A stretch of DNA of 64,000 nucleotides from Sphingobium cupriresistens (GTDB taxonomy: Bacteria; Pseudomonadota; Alphaproteobacteria; Sphingomonadales; Sphingomonadaceae): NCBI RefSeq assembly GCF_004152865.1, contig NZ_SEOO01000003.1, forward strand, positions 146,068 to 210,067, given 5' to 3'. This document shows, piece by piece, positions 25,419 through 33,780 of this stretch. Within the stretch, counting starts at the first letter, position 1, and every line of letters starts with the position of its first letter. The position numbers and the translations under genes were made by a program. The notes beneath the pieces are model-generated. The model searched no databases. It saw only the letters and a list, made by a program, of their open reading frames with translations, and was not told where the DNA came from.

Positions 25419-27206
25419 TCAGACGGTCGGAGCATCCTGGAACTGGAGACTCGCCAAGCGGGCGTAAAGGCCATCCTGCGCCACCAAGGCGGCGTGATCG
25501 CCCTGTTCGACGATGCGGCCCTCATCCATCACAAGAATGCGATCGGCGGCGCGCACAGTGGCCAGTCGATGAGCGATGACGATGGTCGTGCGCGCCTGCA
25601 TCAGCCGACCGAGCGCATCCTGCACCAGCCGTTCGGATTCGGCGTCGAGCGCAGAGGTCGCCTCGTCCAGCAGCAGGATCGGCGCATCGCGCAGCAGGGC
25701 GCGCGCGATCGACAGGCGCTGGCGCTGGCCGCCCGACAGGCGTGCGCCGCCTTCACCCATCTGGCTGTCCAGCCCCTGTGGCAGCGCGCGGAGAAAGGCT
25801 TCGGCATTGGCGGCGCGGGCGGCCTCCCAAATTTGCTCGTCGGTCGCGTCCCAGCGGCCGTAGCGCAGATTGTCGCGGGCCGATGCGGCGAAGATCACGC
25901 TGTCTTGCGGCACGATCGCCATCATGGCGCGCAATGCGGCGGGATCGGCATCAGGCAGGGCGACGCCGTTCAGCCGAATCGCGCCGGAACCTGGATCGTA
26001 GAAGCGTAGCGCGAGTTGGATAAGGGTCGACTTGCCCGCGCCGGAAGGGCCGACGACCGCGATCGTCTCGCCCGGCGCGACGGCGAAGGAGACGCCATGC
26101 AGCGCCGCCTGATCGGGGCGCGTCGGATAGTGGAAATGCACATCCTCGAAACGCAGATGCGCGCCCTGCAAACCGCTGGGCAGCGGGGCCGGGTGGGCTG
26201 GAGGCAGGATGTCCGGCGCGGCCGTCATCAACTCATGCAAGCGACTGGCCGCGCCCGCGCCACGCAACAGGTCGCCCCAGCTTTCGGACAGCGATCCGAA
26301 CGCGCCGGCGACCAGGCCGCCGGTCAGGACGAAAGCGGCGATGCTGCCGCCGGACAGCTTACCGGCTGCGACATCAAGCGCTCCCTGCCACATGACGGCG
26401 GTGATCGATCCAAAGACGAGCCCGATCACCACCGCGGTCATGAGCGCGCGCAGGCCGATCCGCCGTCGCGCGGTGGCGAAGCCGCTTTCCACGGTCGCAT
26501 CGAAGCGAGCAGCCTCGCGCCCCTCTTGGCCGAAGGCCTGCACGATCTTCATCGCGCCCAGCACTTCGCTGGTGACGCTGCCGATGTCGGCCAGCCGATC
26601 CTGGCTGGCGCGCGACAGGCCGCGGACCCGGCGGCCCAGCCCAATCAGCACGAGCAGGATGACGGGGATGCCTAGCAGCAGCATCGCCGCGAGCTTGGGC
26701 GCGAGCGCGAAGAGGTAGATCAGCCCACCCATCCCGGTGACGAGGTTGCGCAGCGCGACCGAGACTGTCGATCCGACCACCTGCTCGACGATCGCGGTGT
26801 CCGCGGTCATGCGGGACGCGATTTCGGACGGGCGGTTTTCCTCGAAGAAACGTGGCGCCTGGCGCAGCAGATTGGCCTGGGTGGCGCTGCGAATGTCGGC
26901 GACGACACGCTCGCCCAGCCAGGACACGAAATAGAAGCGCAGCGCGCTGGCGATCGCCAGGATGATGACGATCAGCAGCAGATATTCAAACCAGCGGCTG
27001 ATGTCGCCGCCGCCCATGAAGCCCTTGTCGATCACTAGCCGGAAGCCGCTGGGGATGCCCAGCGTTGCGGCCGACGACACGATCAGCGCCAGCACCGCGC
27101 CGGCGATGCGCCCCGGATAGCGACGGGCGAAACCCCATAGCATCGACAGGCTGCCAAGGGCGGGGCGCGCATCGGCGCGGGCGGCGGGTTGCAGGGCATC
27201 CTCCAT
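25419..27206 (-). CDS. ABC exporter, fused permease and ATPase (MsbA/lipid-exporter-like)
   Basis: The 595-residue half-transporter has six membrane helices (about 30-310) and then a nucleotide-binding domain. The domain has Walker A GPSGAGKS (386-393), signature LSGGQ (490-494), Walker B ILLLDE (510-515) and H-loop His546. Homodimers of this type export lipids, peptides or drugs from the inner membrane. Conserved motifs do not fix the substrate. The gene lies 141 bp downstream of the methyltransferase/anti-sigma chimera on the same strand. Confidence 0.92.
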   Translation of the reverse strand: MEDALQPAARADARPALGSLSMLWGFARRYPGRIAGAVLALIVSSAATLGIPSGFRLVIDKGFMGGGDISRWFEYLLLIVIILAIASALRFYFVSWLGERVVADIRSATQANLLRQAPRFFEENRPSEIASRMTADTAIVEQVVGSTVSVALRNLVTGMGGLIYLFALAPKLAAMLLLGIPVILLVLIGLGRRVRGLSRASQDRLADIGSVTSEVLGAMKIVQAFGQEGREAARFDATVESGFATARRRIGLRALMTAVVIGLVFGSITAVMWQGALDVAAGKLSGGSIAAFVLTGGLVAGAFGSLSESWGDLLRGAGAASRLHELMTAAPDILPPAHPAPLPSGLQGAHLRFEDVHFHYPTRPDQAALHGVSFAVAPGETIAVVGPSGAGKSTLIQLALRFYDPGSGAIRLNGVALPDADPAALRAMMAIVPQDSVIFAASARDNLRYGRWDATDEQIWEAARAANAEAFLRALPQGLDSQMGEGGARLSGGQRQRLSIARALLRDAPILLLDEATSALDAESERLVQDALGRLMQARTTIVIAHRLATVRAADRILVMDEGRIVEQGDHAALVAQDGLYARLASLQFQDAPTV

Positions 27207-27347
27207 GGATGCGGCGCTTAGAGGGATTTCACGGGATAGGAAATATCCGACCGCCCCGAAATCGCTTCAGGTCCGGAAAATCGCGGCGTTGAGCACGGAG
27301 CAATGCGTCGCCTGGGGCCAGTCCGTCCCACCCGCTTCGACAGCCTG

Positions 27348-28640
27348 TCAGCTATCGCCCGCCATTTCCCCCGCCAATTGCAGCACACGGCGAGTGTCGG
27401 CCTTGCCGGTCAGGGCATAGGCCATCGCGCCGGCTTCCCAATAAGCGACGACCTCGCCCTGCTGCCGGGCGATCAGCGGCGTGCCCTCCGCCGGGGTTTC
27501 CGCGCGGTCGGCGAAGAAGGAGAGCGCCTCGCCCTGTGGCGTCAGCATCGACATGGCGATGGCCGGACTGTCGGGGGTCGGGAAGAGCTGGACATCGGTC
27601 ACGCGCCAGCCTGCGGGCAAAACGGGCAGCACGATGCCGGTGGACTGTTCGATCTCCCGCGCGTCGAACGTCGCGCTTTCGACTTGGGAGGCCATGGCCT
27701 GGCGCAACAGGCCGGCGCGGCGGGAGGCGGCGGCTTCGTCGAGGAAACTGCTCGCCTGCGCTGTCTGCGGAAATTCGCCCAGTGCGCCGCGCGCTATCCA
27801 GCCGGTGGCGAGCAAAGCGGCGATGGCGGCGGCGCGCCCGACATGGCGCCAGCTGCGGCCGGCGTCATTGTCATTGGCGACCGGCAGGCGGGTATCGCGG
27901 CGGCGGCCGACCAGCGTCCCCTTGGTCCCGTCCTTGACCAGGCGGAAATCGATATGCGGCCAGCGTTGCCGCCAGCGCCGCGCCACCAGTCGTTCGCCGG
28001 GTCGGGCGGCATCGTCCAGCAGGACCACGCCGTCGGGGGACAGGCGCGCGAACAGGCTGTCGGCCGCGCCGCGGACCAGCGGGTGGACGCTCCAGGGCGG
28101 CCCGTCGATGATGATGAGATCGATCTGGTCGGGCAGCGCATCGATCGCATACCAGCGGCCCGGCCAGTCGGCGCTGTCATGGGTCAGCGGGGCGTGGCGG
28201 ATATCGACGTCGAGCGCATGGTCGGCCAGCCATTGCCGGGTCGCATCGACAAAGCCGCCATGCTGGTCGAAACTGTGCAGCCGGCCGCCGCCATGCAATT
28301 GCAACGCGCGGGCGGCGATGAGCGAGGAGGCGCCCGCGCCCAGTTCCACCACATGGGCGGGGCGCGTCCTTGCGATTTCACGCACGATATGGCGCAGGAA
28401 CCCGACATCGGCCTTCCAACTGCCCAGATGCGGCAGGGCGTCGTGCGGCAGGCGCAATTCGTCGAGCAGGGCGCGCTTGTCCGCCGGGCGACCACCCGAC
28501 AGGCTGGCGAGCAGCCAGGGCCAGCCGATCGCGCCGAAACCAATGCGCCAGGCCATGTCCGACAGGCGGCGGGGCAGGTCGCTGTCGGCATGGCCCGCTT
28601 CGGTCAGGGGGAGAAGGCCGGTGAGGTCACGGGATGTCAC
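27348..28640 (-). CDS. Class I SAM methyltransferase fused to an anti-sigma-factor-like membrane and C-terminal domain
   Basis: Residue numbers count from an in-frame GTG at 28712. The N-terminal part is a class I methyltransferase-like domain with SAM motif VVELGAGASSL (121-131) and DLIIIDGPP (198-206). A membrane helix follows (about 291-308). The C-terminal part (about 321-452) resembles the periplasmic end of alphaproteobacterial transmembrane anti-sigma factors (SFLDEAAASRR..., GWRVTDVQLFP, VAYWEAGAMAYALTG). The zinc-finger anti-sigma N-domain is absent. I chose the GTG at 28640 because AAGGAG lies at 28653-28658; ATG 28685 and GTG 28712 are alternatives. No sigma factor gene is adjacent. 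The fusion has no stop or frameshift at the junction. Confidence 0.72.
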   Translation of the reverse strand: MTSRDLTGLLPLTEAGHADSDLPRRLSDMAWRIGFGAIGWPWLLASLSGGRPADKRALLDELRLPHDALPHLGSWKADVGFLRHIVREIARTRPAHVVELGAGASSLIAARALQLHGGGRLHSFDQHGGFVDATRQWLADHALDVDIRHAPLTHDSADWPGRWYAIDALPDQIDLIIIDGPPWSVHPLVRGAADSLFARLSPDGVVLLDDAARPGERLVARRWRQRWPHIDFRLVKDGTKGTLVGRRRDTRLPVANDNDAGRSWRHVGRAAAIAALLATGWIARGALGEFPQTAQASSFLDEAAASRRAGLLRQAMASQVESATFDAREIEQSTGIVLPVLPAGWRVTDVQLFPTPDSPAIAMSMLTPQGEALSFFADRAETPAEGTPLIARQQGEVVAYWEAGAMAYALTGKADTRRVLQLAGEMAGDS

Positions 28641-28743
28641 TGTAAAAACATGCTCCTTATGGAATCGCCGGACTATGCCGCTCATCCTGTTTCGCGCATA
28701 TGACAGCGTCACAGATCGTCAATGGATGACGCAGGGAAGGCCG

Positions 28744-29721
28744 ATGACCCGTATAATTTCCGCGACAGTCGAACGGTGGCCGGTGGCGGGCGCCTTCGTC
28801 ATCAGCCGCGGGGCCAAGACCCATGTCGATGTCATCGTGTGCACCGTGAGCGACGGCGTGCACGAAGGGCGGGGCGAAGGGACGGCCATCTATTATGAGG
28901 GCGAGAGCGCGGAGGGCTGCGTCGCGGCGCTTCAGGCCTATGCCGGGCCGCTGGAGCGGACGGCGTTGCTGACCCATATGCCGCGCGGCGCGGCGCGCAA
29001 CGCGCTGGACTGTGCGCTGTGGGATCTGGAGGCGAAGCAGGCCGGAGTTCCGGTGTGGCAACTGGCCAGTCTTGACGCGCCCGCGCCCCTGCCCAGCGCC
29101 TTCACCATCAGTCTGGGCGAACCGGCGAAGATGGAGGCGGATGCCGGGGCGGCGGCGGCGCGGGGCTTTGCGCTGCTGAAATGCAAGCTGACCGGCGAAG
29201 GCGACCAGGCGCGCATCGCAGCGGTGCGCGCAGGCGCGCCGGACGCCCGGCTGATCGTCGACGCCAATGAAAGCTGGCACGCCATGGACATTGCGGCGGA
29301 AGCGGCGGCGCTGGCCATGCTGGGGGTTGAAATGGTCGAACAGCCGGTGATCCATGGGCAGGAAGCGCGGTTGGCGGGGGTGCGCGCGCCATTGCCGCTG
29401 TGCGCCGACGAAAGTTGCCATACGCGCGCCGATCTCGACCGGCTGGGCGATTTCGACGCGGTCAATATCAAGCTGGACAAGGCGGGCGGGCTGACCGAGG
29501 CGCTGGCGCTGGCGAAGGACGCGCGGGCGCGTGGTTTTCGCATCATGGTCGGCTGTATGCTCGGCACCTCGCTGGGCATCGCGCCGGCTGCGCTGGTGGC
29601 GCAGGGGGCGGACTGGATCGACCTGGACGGCGCGCTGCTGCTGGCGAAGGACCGGGACGGTGGATGGGCGCTGCGTGAGGGGCTTTTGCAGCCGGGTATG
29701 TTGTGGGGCGGCGGTCAGTAG
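28744..29721 (+). CDS. Dipeptide epimerase (L-Ala-D/L-Glu epimerase type)
   Basis: The 325-residue enolase-superfamily enzyme starts at the ATG at 28744, behind GGAAGG. The muconate-lactonizing subgroup catalytic set is present: KxK at 146-148 (LLKCKLTG), metal ligands D173 (IVDANESW), E199 (VEQPV) and D222 (CADESC), and the second base K243 (NIKLDKAGG). This matches Ala-Glu epimerases, which invert the second residue of the murein dipeptide L-Ala-D-Glu during cell wall recycling. Other dipeptides are possible. It is divergent from the methyltransferase chimera. Confidence 0.88.
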   Translation: MTRIISATVERWPVAGAFVISRGAKTHVDVIVCTVSDGVHEGRGEGTAIYYEGESAEGCVAALQAYAGPLERTALLTHMPRGAARNALDCALWDLEAKQAGVPVWQLASLDAPAPLPSAFTISLGEPAKMEADAGAAAARGFALLKCKLTGEGDQARIAAVRAGAPDARLIVDANESWHAMDIAAEAAALAMLGVEMVEQPVIHGQEARLAGVRAPLPLCADESCHTRADLDRLGDFDAVNIKLDKAGGLTEALALAKDARARGFRIMVGCMLGTSLGIAPAALVAQGADWIDLDGALLLAKDRDGGWALREGLLQPGMLWGGGQ

Positions 29722-30122
29722 CCGAGCGTCAGGCCGACCGCATAATATCGGGGACCGACATTGGCCTTGGCCCGCAGCTTGGGGATGATCGGCATCGCCA
29801 GCGTCGCATAGGGGCGGATATGATCGCCGCTGAAGCGCGCACCCGCGCCGATCGTGGCGGACAGCGGGATGGTATAGGCGGCCTCGACCCGGCCATAAAG
29901 TTTCGTGTCGCCATCGCGTAGGTAGACGCCGGCGCCCGGCGTCAGGCTGAACCCGGCCATATTCAGCGCGTAGCCCGCGCCGATTTCCGTCCCCCAATGA
30001 CCATCGGCGCGGCCATAGTTGATTTCCGCGCCCAACCCTTCGGCCTGGACCGTTGCGGGAATGGTGGCGGACAGGATGGCGGCGAGCGCCGAGGCGGCAA
30101 GGGCGAGGCGCGATATCGTCAT
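29715..30122 (-). CDS. Exported beta-strand-rich hypothetical protein (outer-membrane-like)
   Basis: The 135-residue protein has a signal peptide (MTISRLALAASALAAI...VQA). The rest alternates strand-forming segments with Gly/Asn turns and ends in an aromatic residue (YYAVGLTLGY), a pattern of small outer-membrane beta-barrels. It is short for a barrel of its own, about eight strands at most. It overlaps the convergent epimerase by 7 bp. I recognise no named family, and function is unknown. Confidence 0.68.
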   Translation of the reverse strand: MTISRLALAASALAAILSATIPATVQAEGLGAEINYGRADGHWGTEIGAGYALNMAGFSLTPGAGVYLRDGDTKLYGRVEAAYTIPLSATIGAGARFSGDHIRPYATLAMPIIPKLRAKANVGPRYYAVGLTLGY

Positions 30123-30200
30123 CGCGCCCCGCTAGGCGCGGAGGGGCGCCGCCACAAGCCGGCGCGGGACGAACCGACTCGTCCGCGCGTCGGCCCGCCT

Positions 30201-31367
30201 TCATCCTTCCAGATCGACCCGCTTGACCGGCTGCACCTCGGCATACGGCATGATCATCCGCCCATCCGGCGCCGATGTGAAAGTGGTTTGCGTGGGATAG
30301 GCGAATTCGATCCCGCGATCGTTGAATTGCCGCAGGATGGCCAGGCCAACCTTGTGCCGCACGATGTAGATCGCGTCCCAGTCCGGCAGATAGACGTCGA
30401 ACTCCACCTCGAAATCCAGGCTCGACGCGCCAAATCCAATAAAACCGGACCGGACGAAATTGCCGCCCAGATCGGTGATGATCGCCTTCAATATGTCGGG
30501 TATCTGTTCGGCGACGTCGGGCGCCGTCTGATATATGACGCCGATGGCGAATTTGATCCGTCGATGGTCCAGCGTGAAATAGCTGGTGATTTCCTTTTGC
30601 AGCAGATTGGCGTTCGAAATGACCTTCTTTTCGCCGGTAACCGCGCGCAGGCGGGTGGATTTCAGCCCGATTTTTTCGACTGTGGCCGTCGTAGCGTCAT
30701 AGTTGATCGTCTCGCCCCGGCGGAATGGCTTGTCGAAGATGATCGAGAGCGCGGCGAACAGGTCGGAGAAGATGCCCTGCGCGGCCAGGCCTATGGCGAT
30801 GCCGCCAATGCCCAGACCCGCGACCAGCCCCGTGACGTTGACGCCCAGATTGTCGAGCACGACGATGGTGGCGATCGCGAACAGGGCGAAGCTGACCAGC
30901 ACGCGAATCAGGCCCATGGCGTTGGCCAGCGTCTCGCCGCCGCCATCCTGCGCCAGCGTTTTGCGCTCGATCAGGCCCAGGATGATCTCCCGCGCCCAGA
31001 GCGCGACCTGCAACACGGTGGCGATGGTGAAGAGGAAAGCGACGGTCTTCGTCAGCGAAGCCGGCGCGTCGGCATAGCCCACGACCAGACGGGCGGCGAC
31101 CAGCACCATGAAATAATGGGTGGTGCGCGCCGCCGCGCGGCCCAGCACATTGGCATAGCCCAGCGGATCGCCGCGCGTTCCCCGGTTGCGCTTGCCAAAT
31201 TCGCGCAGCGCGGTGAGCGCCAGATAGATCAGCACGGCCGCGCCGAGCGCGATCAGGATCTGGACATAATGGACCTGGAACCAGGTGATGGTGGAATCCC
31301 ACATTTCGCGTAGATTGGGGGCCTGCACGTCGATGGCGGGGAGGGCGGGGTCTTTTTTGTCGGCCAT
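30201..31367 (-). CDS. Mechanosensitive channel, MscS family
   Basis: The product has 388 residues from the ATG at 31367 (MADKKDPALPAID); upstream in-frame codons look like intergenic sequence. Membrane helices lie in the N-terminal half. The pore helix is GLVAGLGIGGIAIGLAAQGIFSDLFAAL, followed by the MscS beta domain (IIFDKPFRRGETINYD...VEKIGLKSTRLR). The C-terminal alpha/beta vestibule is complete. It should open on membrane tension to release solutes under hypo-osmotic shock. Confidence 0.92.
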   Translation of the reverse strand: MADKKDPALPAIDVQAPNLREMWDSTITWFQVHYVQILIALGAAVLIYLALTALREFGKRNRGTRGDPLGYANVLGRAAARTTHYFMVLVAARLVVGYADAPASLTKTVAFLFTIATVLQVALWAREIILGLIERKTLAQDGGGETLANAMGLIRVLVSFALFAIATIVVLDNLGVNVTGLVAGLGIGGIAIGLAAQGIFSDLFAALSIIFDKPFRRGETINYDATTATVEKIGLKSTRLRAVTGEKKVISNANLLQKEITSYFTLDHRRIKFAIGVIYQTAPDVAEQIPDILKAIITDLGGNFVRSGFIGFGASSLDFEVEFDVYLPDWDAIYIVRHKVGLAILRQFNDRGIEFAYPTQTTFTSAPDGRMIMPYAEVQPVKRVDLEG

Positions 31368-31450
31368 GCTGTTCCGTCTGAATGAGAGCGAGTTCCAATC
31401 AGATGGAATCATCTGATGACTGGCAAATCGCGTAAAACATAAGGGGCGGA

Positions 31451-32458
31451 TCAGGCCGCCGCTGCGAGCGGCTCGCAATCCGCGATCCCGTCGAGAAACG
31501 CAATCAGGCCGCGCTCCCCGCGCGACAGATAGCGCGTCCGGCGCGGCAAGCGAAGCCCTTCGCGCCACGCATCCTGCCCATCCTTGCACAAAGCCAGCAA
31601 AGCAGGGTGGACATAGGATTTGCGGCTGATCGCGGGAGTATTGCCCAGCGCCCGCGACACCGGTTCGAGTAGGTCCTTAAGCGAGACATGGCCGGCCGCC
31701 AATGTTTCGAACGCGATGGTGGACGCCCCCCAGGTGCGGAAATGCTTGGCGGTGAAGGGGCCGTCCATGGCCTGCGCGATATAGGCGTTGACGTCGTTCG
31801 AGGTGATCGGCCGGGCGTCGCCATCCTCATCCAGATATTGGAAGAGATGCTGGCCGGGCAGATCCTGCACCTGCCGCACGAAGCGCAGCAGGCGAGTGTC
31901 GGTGACGGTGAGTTGCTGTTGCTTGCCCGACTTGGCGCGGTAGCGCAGCGTCAACGACTTGCCGGACAGGTCGACATGGCGGCGGCGCAGCGTGGTGGCG
32001 CCGAAACTCTTGTTGGTGGTGGCATAATGTTCGTTGCCCACGCGCAGCTTGGCCAAGTCGAGCAGGCGGATCACGGCGGCCAGCGTGCGGTCCTTGCGCA
32101 GGCCGCGGCGCAACAGGTCGGCCTCCAGCCGTTCGCGCAATTTGGGCAGGGCGCGGCCGAAATCGGGGCAGCCGGCATATTTCTGCGCCTCCCGCGCGGC
32201 GCGGAAGTCGGGGTGATAGCGATATTGTTTGCGACCGCGATCATCATAACCGATCGCCTGGATATGGCCCCAGGGCGAGGGGCAGTACCAGCAGTCGACA
32301 TAGGCCGGCGGCAGCGCGATCGCGTTCAGCCGGTCTATTTCGTCGCGGTCGGCGATGCGCGTGCCGTGGGCGTCATAATAGGCCCATCCGTGCTTGAGCG
32401 CGCGTCGCGTAATGCCGGGAATGGAGTCGTCCGCATGGACGATGGAGGTGTTGGCCAT
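31451..32458 (-). CDS. DNA topoisomerase IB (poxvirus-like)
   Basis: The product has 335 residues from the ATG at 32458. The N-terminal domain (WAYYDAHGTRI...YCPSPWGHIQAIGYDDRGRKQYRYHPDFR) and catalytic domain (LAKLRVGNEHYA, KSGKQQ, KHFRTWGAS) are those of bacterial type IB topoisomerases. The nucleophile is Tyr282 in SRKSYVHPAL. It relaxes supercoils through a 3'-phosphotyrosine link. The family is scattered in bacteria and is usually non-essential. It is divergent from the DJ-1-like gene. Confidence 0.93.
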   Translation of the reverse strand: MANTSIVHADDSIPGITRRALKHGWAYYDAHGTRIADRDEIDRLNAIALPPAYVDCWYCPSPWGHIQAIGYDDRGRKQYRYHPDFRAAREAQKYAGCPDFGRALPKLRERLEADLLRRGLRKDRTLAAVIRLLDLAKLRVGNEHYATTNKSFGATTLRRRHVDLSGKSLTLRYRAKSGKQQQLTVTDTRLLRFVRQVQDLPGQHLFQYLDEDGDARPITSNDVNAYIAQAMDGPFTAKHFRTWGASTIAFETLAAGHVSLKDLLEPVSRALGNTPAISRKSYVHPALLALCKDGQDAWREGLRLPRRTRYLSRGERGLIAFLDGIADCEPLAAAA

Positions 32459-32558
32459 CTTATCCTTCTCATGGCCGAAAACCCGCCGTTCGTCGCTTCG
32501 TTCCGCAACTTCCCCAGCGGATGGCCGTTGAGGCTGCTTCGCCATAGAGGAGACGATC

Positions 32559-33113
32559 ATGCCTGCCCTTGAAGAAAGCCGAATCCTGATCATCGCCACC
32601 GACGGCTTCGAACAGTCCGAACTGTTCGATCCGCGTCAGGCCCTGATCGACGCGGGGGCGCAGGTCGTGCTCGCGTCGCCCGATACGAAGCCCATTCAGG
32701 GCATGAAGCATGACGAGAAGGGCGACAGGATCACGCCCGATATCATGCTGGAGGCGGTGAAGATCGCCGAATATGACGGCCTGATCCTGCCGGGCGGGGT
32801 GGCCAATCCCGATACGTTGCGGATGGACGAGAAAGCGGTGGCGCTCATTCGCGCCTTTGCCGAAACGGGCAAGCCCTTGGCGGCGATCTGTCACGCGCCA
32901 TGGCTGCTGGTGGAGGCCGATGTCGTGCGCGGCAAGACCGTAACATCCTGGCCGTCGGTGCGCACGGACCTCGCCAATGCCGGCGCGCAGGTGGTCGATC
33001 AGCCAGTCGTGATCGACGGGAACATCATCACCAGCCGCAAGCCGGACGATATCCCCGCGTTCGTCGCCGCGTTCAAGAAAGCGGTCGGCGAATCGCAGAC
33101 GGTCGCAGCCTGA
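32559..33113 (+). CDS. DJ-1/PfpI-type glutamine amidotransferase-like protein
   Basis: The 184-residue protein has the DJ-1/PfpI fold. The nucleophile elbow AAICHAP holds Cys111-His112, and an acidic residue near GFEQSEL (Glu18) is at the expected place. Family members act as glyoxalase or deglycase-like enzymes or stress chaperones; YhbO-type sequences look like this. The specific activity cannot be decided. Its last 41 bp overlap the end of the convergent membrane protein gene at 33073. Confidence 0.87.
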   Translation: MPALEESRILIIATDGFEQSELFDPRQALIDAGAQVVLASPDTKPIQGMKHDEKGDRITPDIMLEAVKIAEYDGLILPGGVANPDTLRMDEKAVALIRAFAETGKPLAAICHAPWLLVEADVVRGKTVTSWPSVRTDLANAGAQVVDQPVVIDGNIITSRKPDDIPAFVAAFKKAVGESQTVAA

Positions 33114-33780
33114 GCGGCGGGGCGCCCAGGCGCCAGGGCGTGACCGGGCGGCGGAGCAGCGACAGATAGGCCAGCGTCCACGCCGCGCAGACGGTCAGCG
33201 TCGGCGCGGCGAAAGCCAGGATGCCGGGGAAGATGACGGCTGTGGCGACAGCGGCGGCGCTGCCGCCCAGCACGGCCGCCAGGGCGCGCGGCTCCCCATC
33301 GGGGCCGCGCAGCCAGACTATGGCGGCGGTGACGCCTGTCAGGAAGCCTAGTATGAAATGCAGCGTGGCCGGGCCGGGCAGGCCAAGCGCGGCGACCAGC
33401 AGCATGAGGATCGCCGCCGCTGGCGCCAGCGGAACCCGGCCCAGCAGCCGCGTTGTCAGCGGATAGGCCAGCAATTCGCAGGTCAGCGCGGCGAGTAGAA
33501 TAGCGATAGCCAGGTCGGCATGACCGGCGATCAGGGCGATCACCGCGGCGGCGCCCCAGCGGATGAGGCGGGTCGGGGCCATGCGGATATGGCTGATCCA
33601 CTCCCGCGCGCCGGGACGCGGGATGATGCGACGATCGGCGAGGCGTAGCTGGAAGCCGCCGACAAGCAGCAGCGCATCGATGCCCCAGGGCAGCAAGTCC
33701 GGCACCTGCCATGAACAGGCGAGCAACAGGCCGAGCAGCAGGCCGTGGGCCAGGCCCAAAAGGCGCAATTCTCCGATCAT
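33073..33780 (-). CDS. Hypothetical polytopic membrane protein of the exosortase-associated cluster
   Basis: The 235-residue product has about six to seven hydrophobic segments (LLGLAHGLLLGLLLACSW, AAAVIALIAGHADLAIAILLAAL and others) and an Arg-rich C-terminal tail. The ATG at 33780 overlaps the ligase stop by 4 bp, so it is co-translated with the TIGR03097-like gene. I recognise no family. The location suggests an accessory inner-membrane role in polysaccharide assembly. Confidence 0.7.
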   Translation of the reverse strand: MIGELRLLGLAHGLLLGLLLACSWQVPDLLPWGIDALLLVGGFQLRLADRRIIPRPGAREWISHIRMAPTRLIRWGAAAVIALIAGHADLAIAILLAALTCELLAYPLTTRLLGRVPLAPAAAILMLLVAALGLPGPATLHFILGFLTGVTAAIVWLRGPDGEPRALAAVLGGSAAAVATAVIFPGILAFAAPTLTVCAAWTLAYLSLLRRPVTPWRLGAPPLRLRPSAIRRPLS

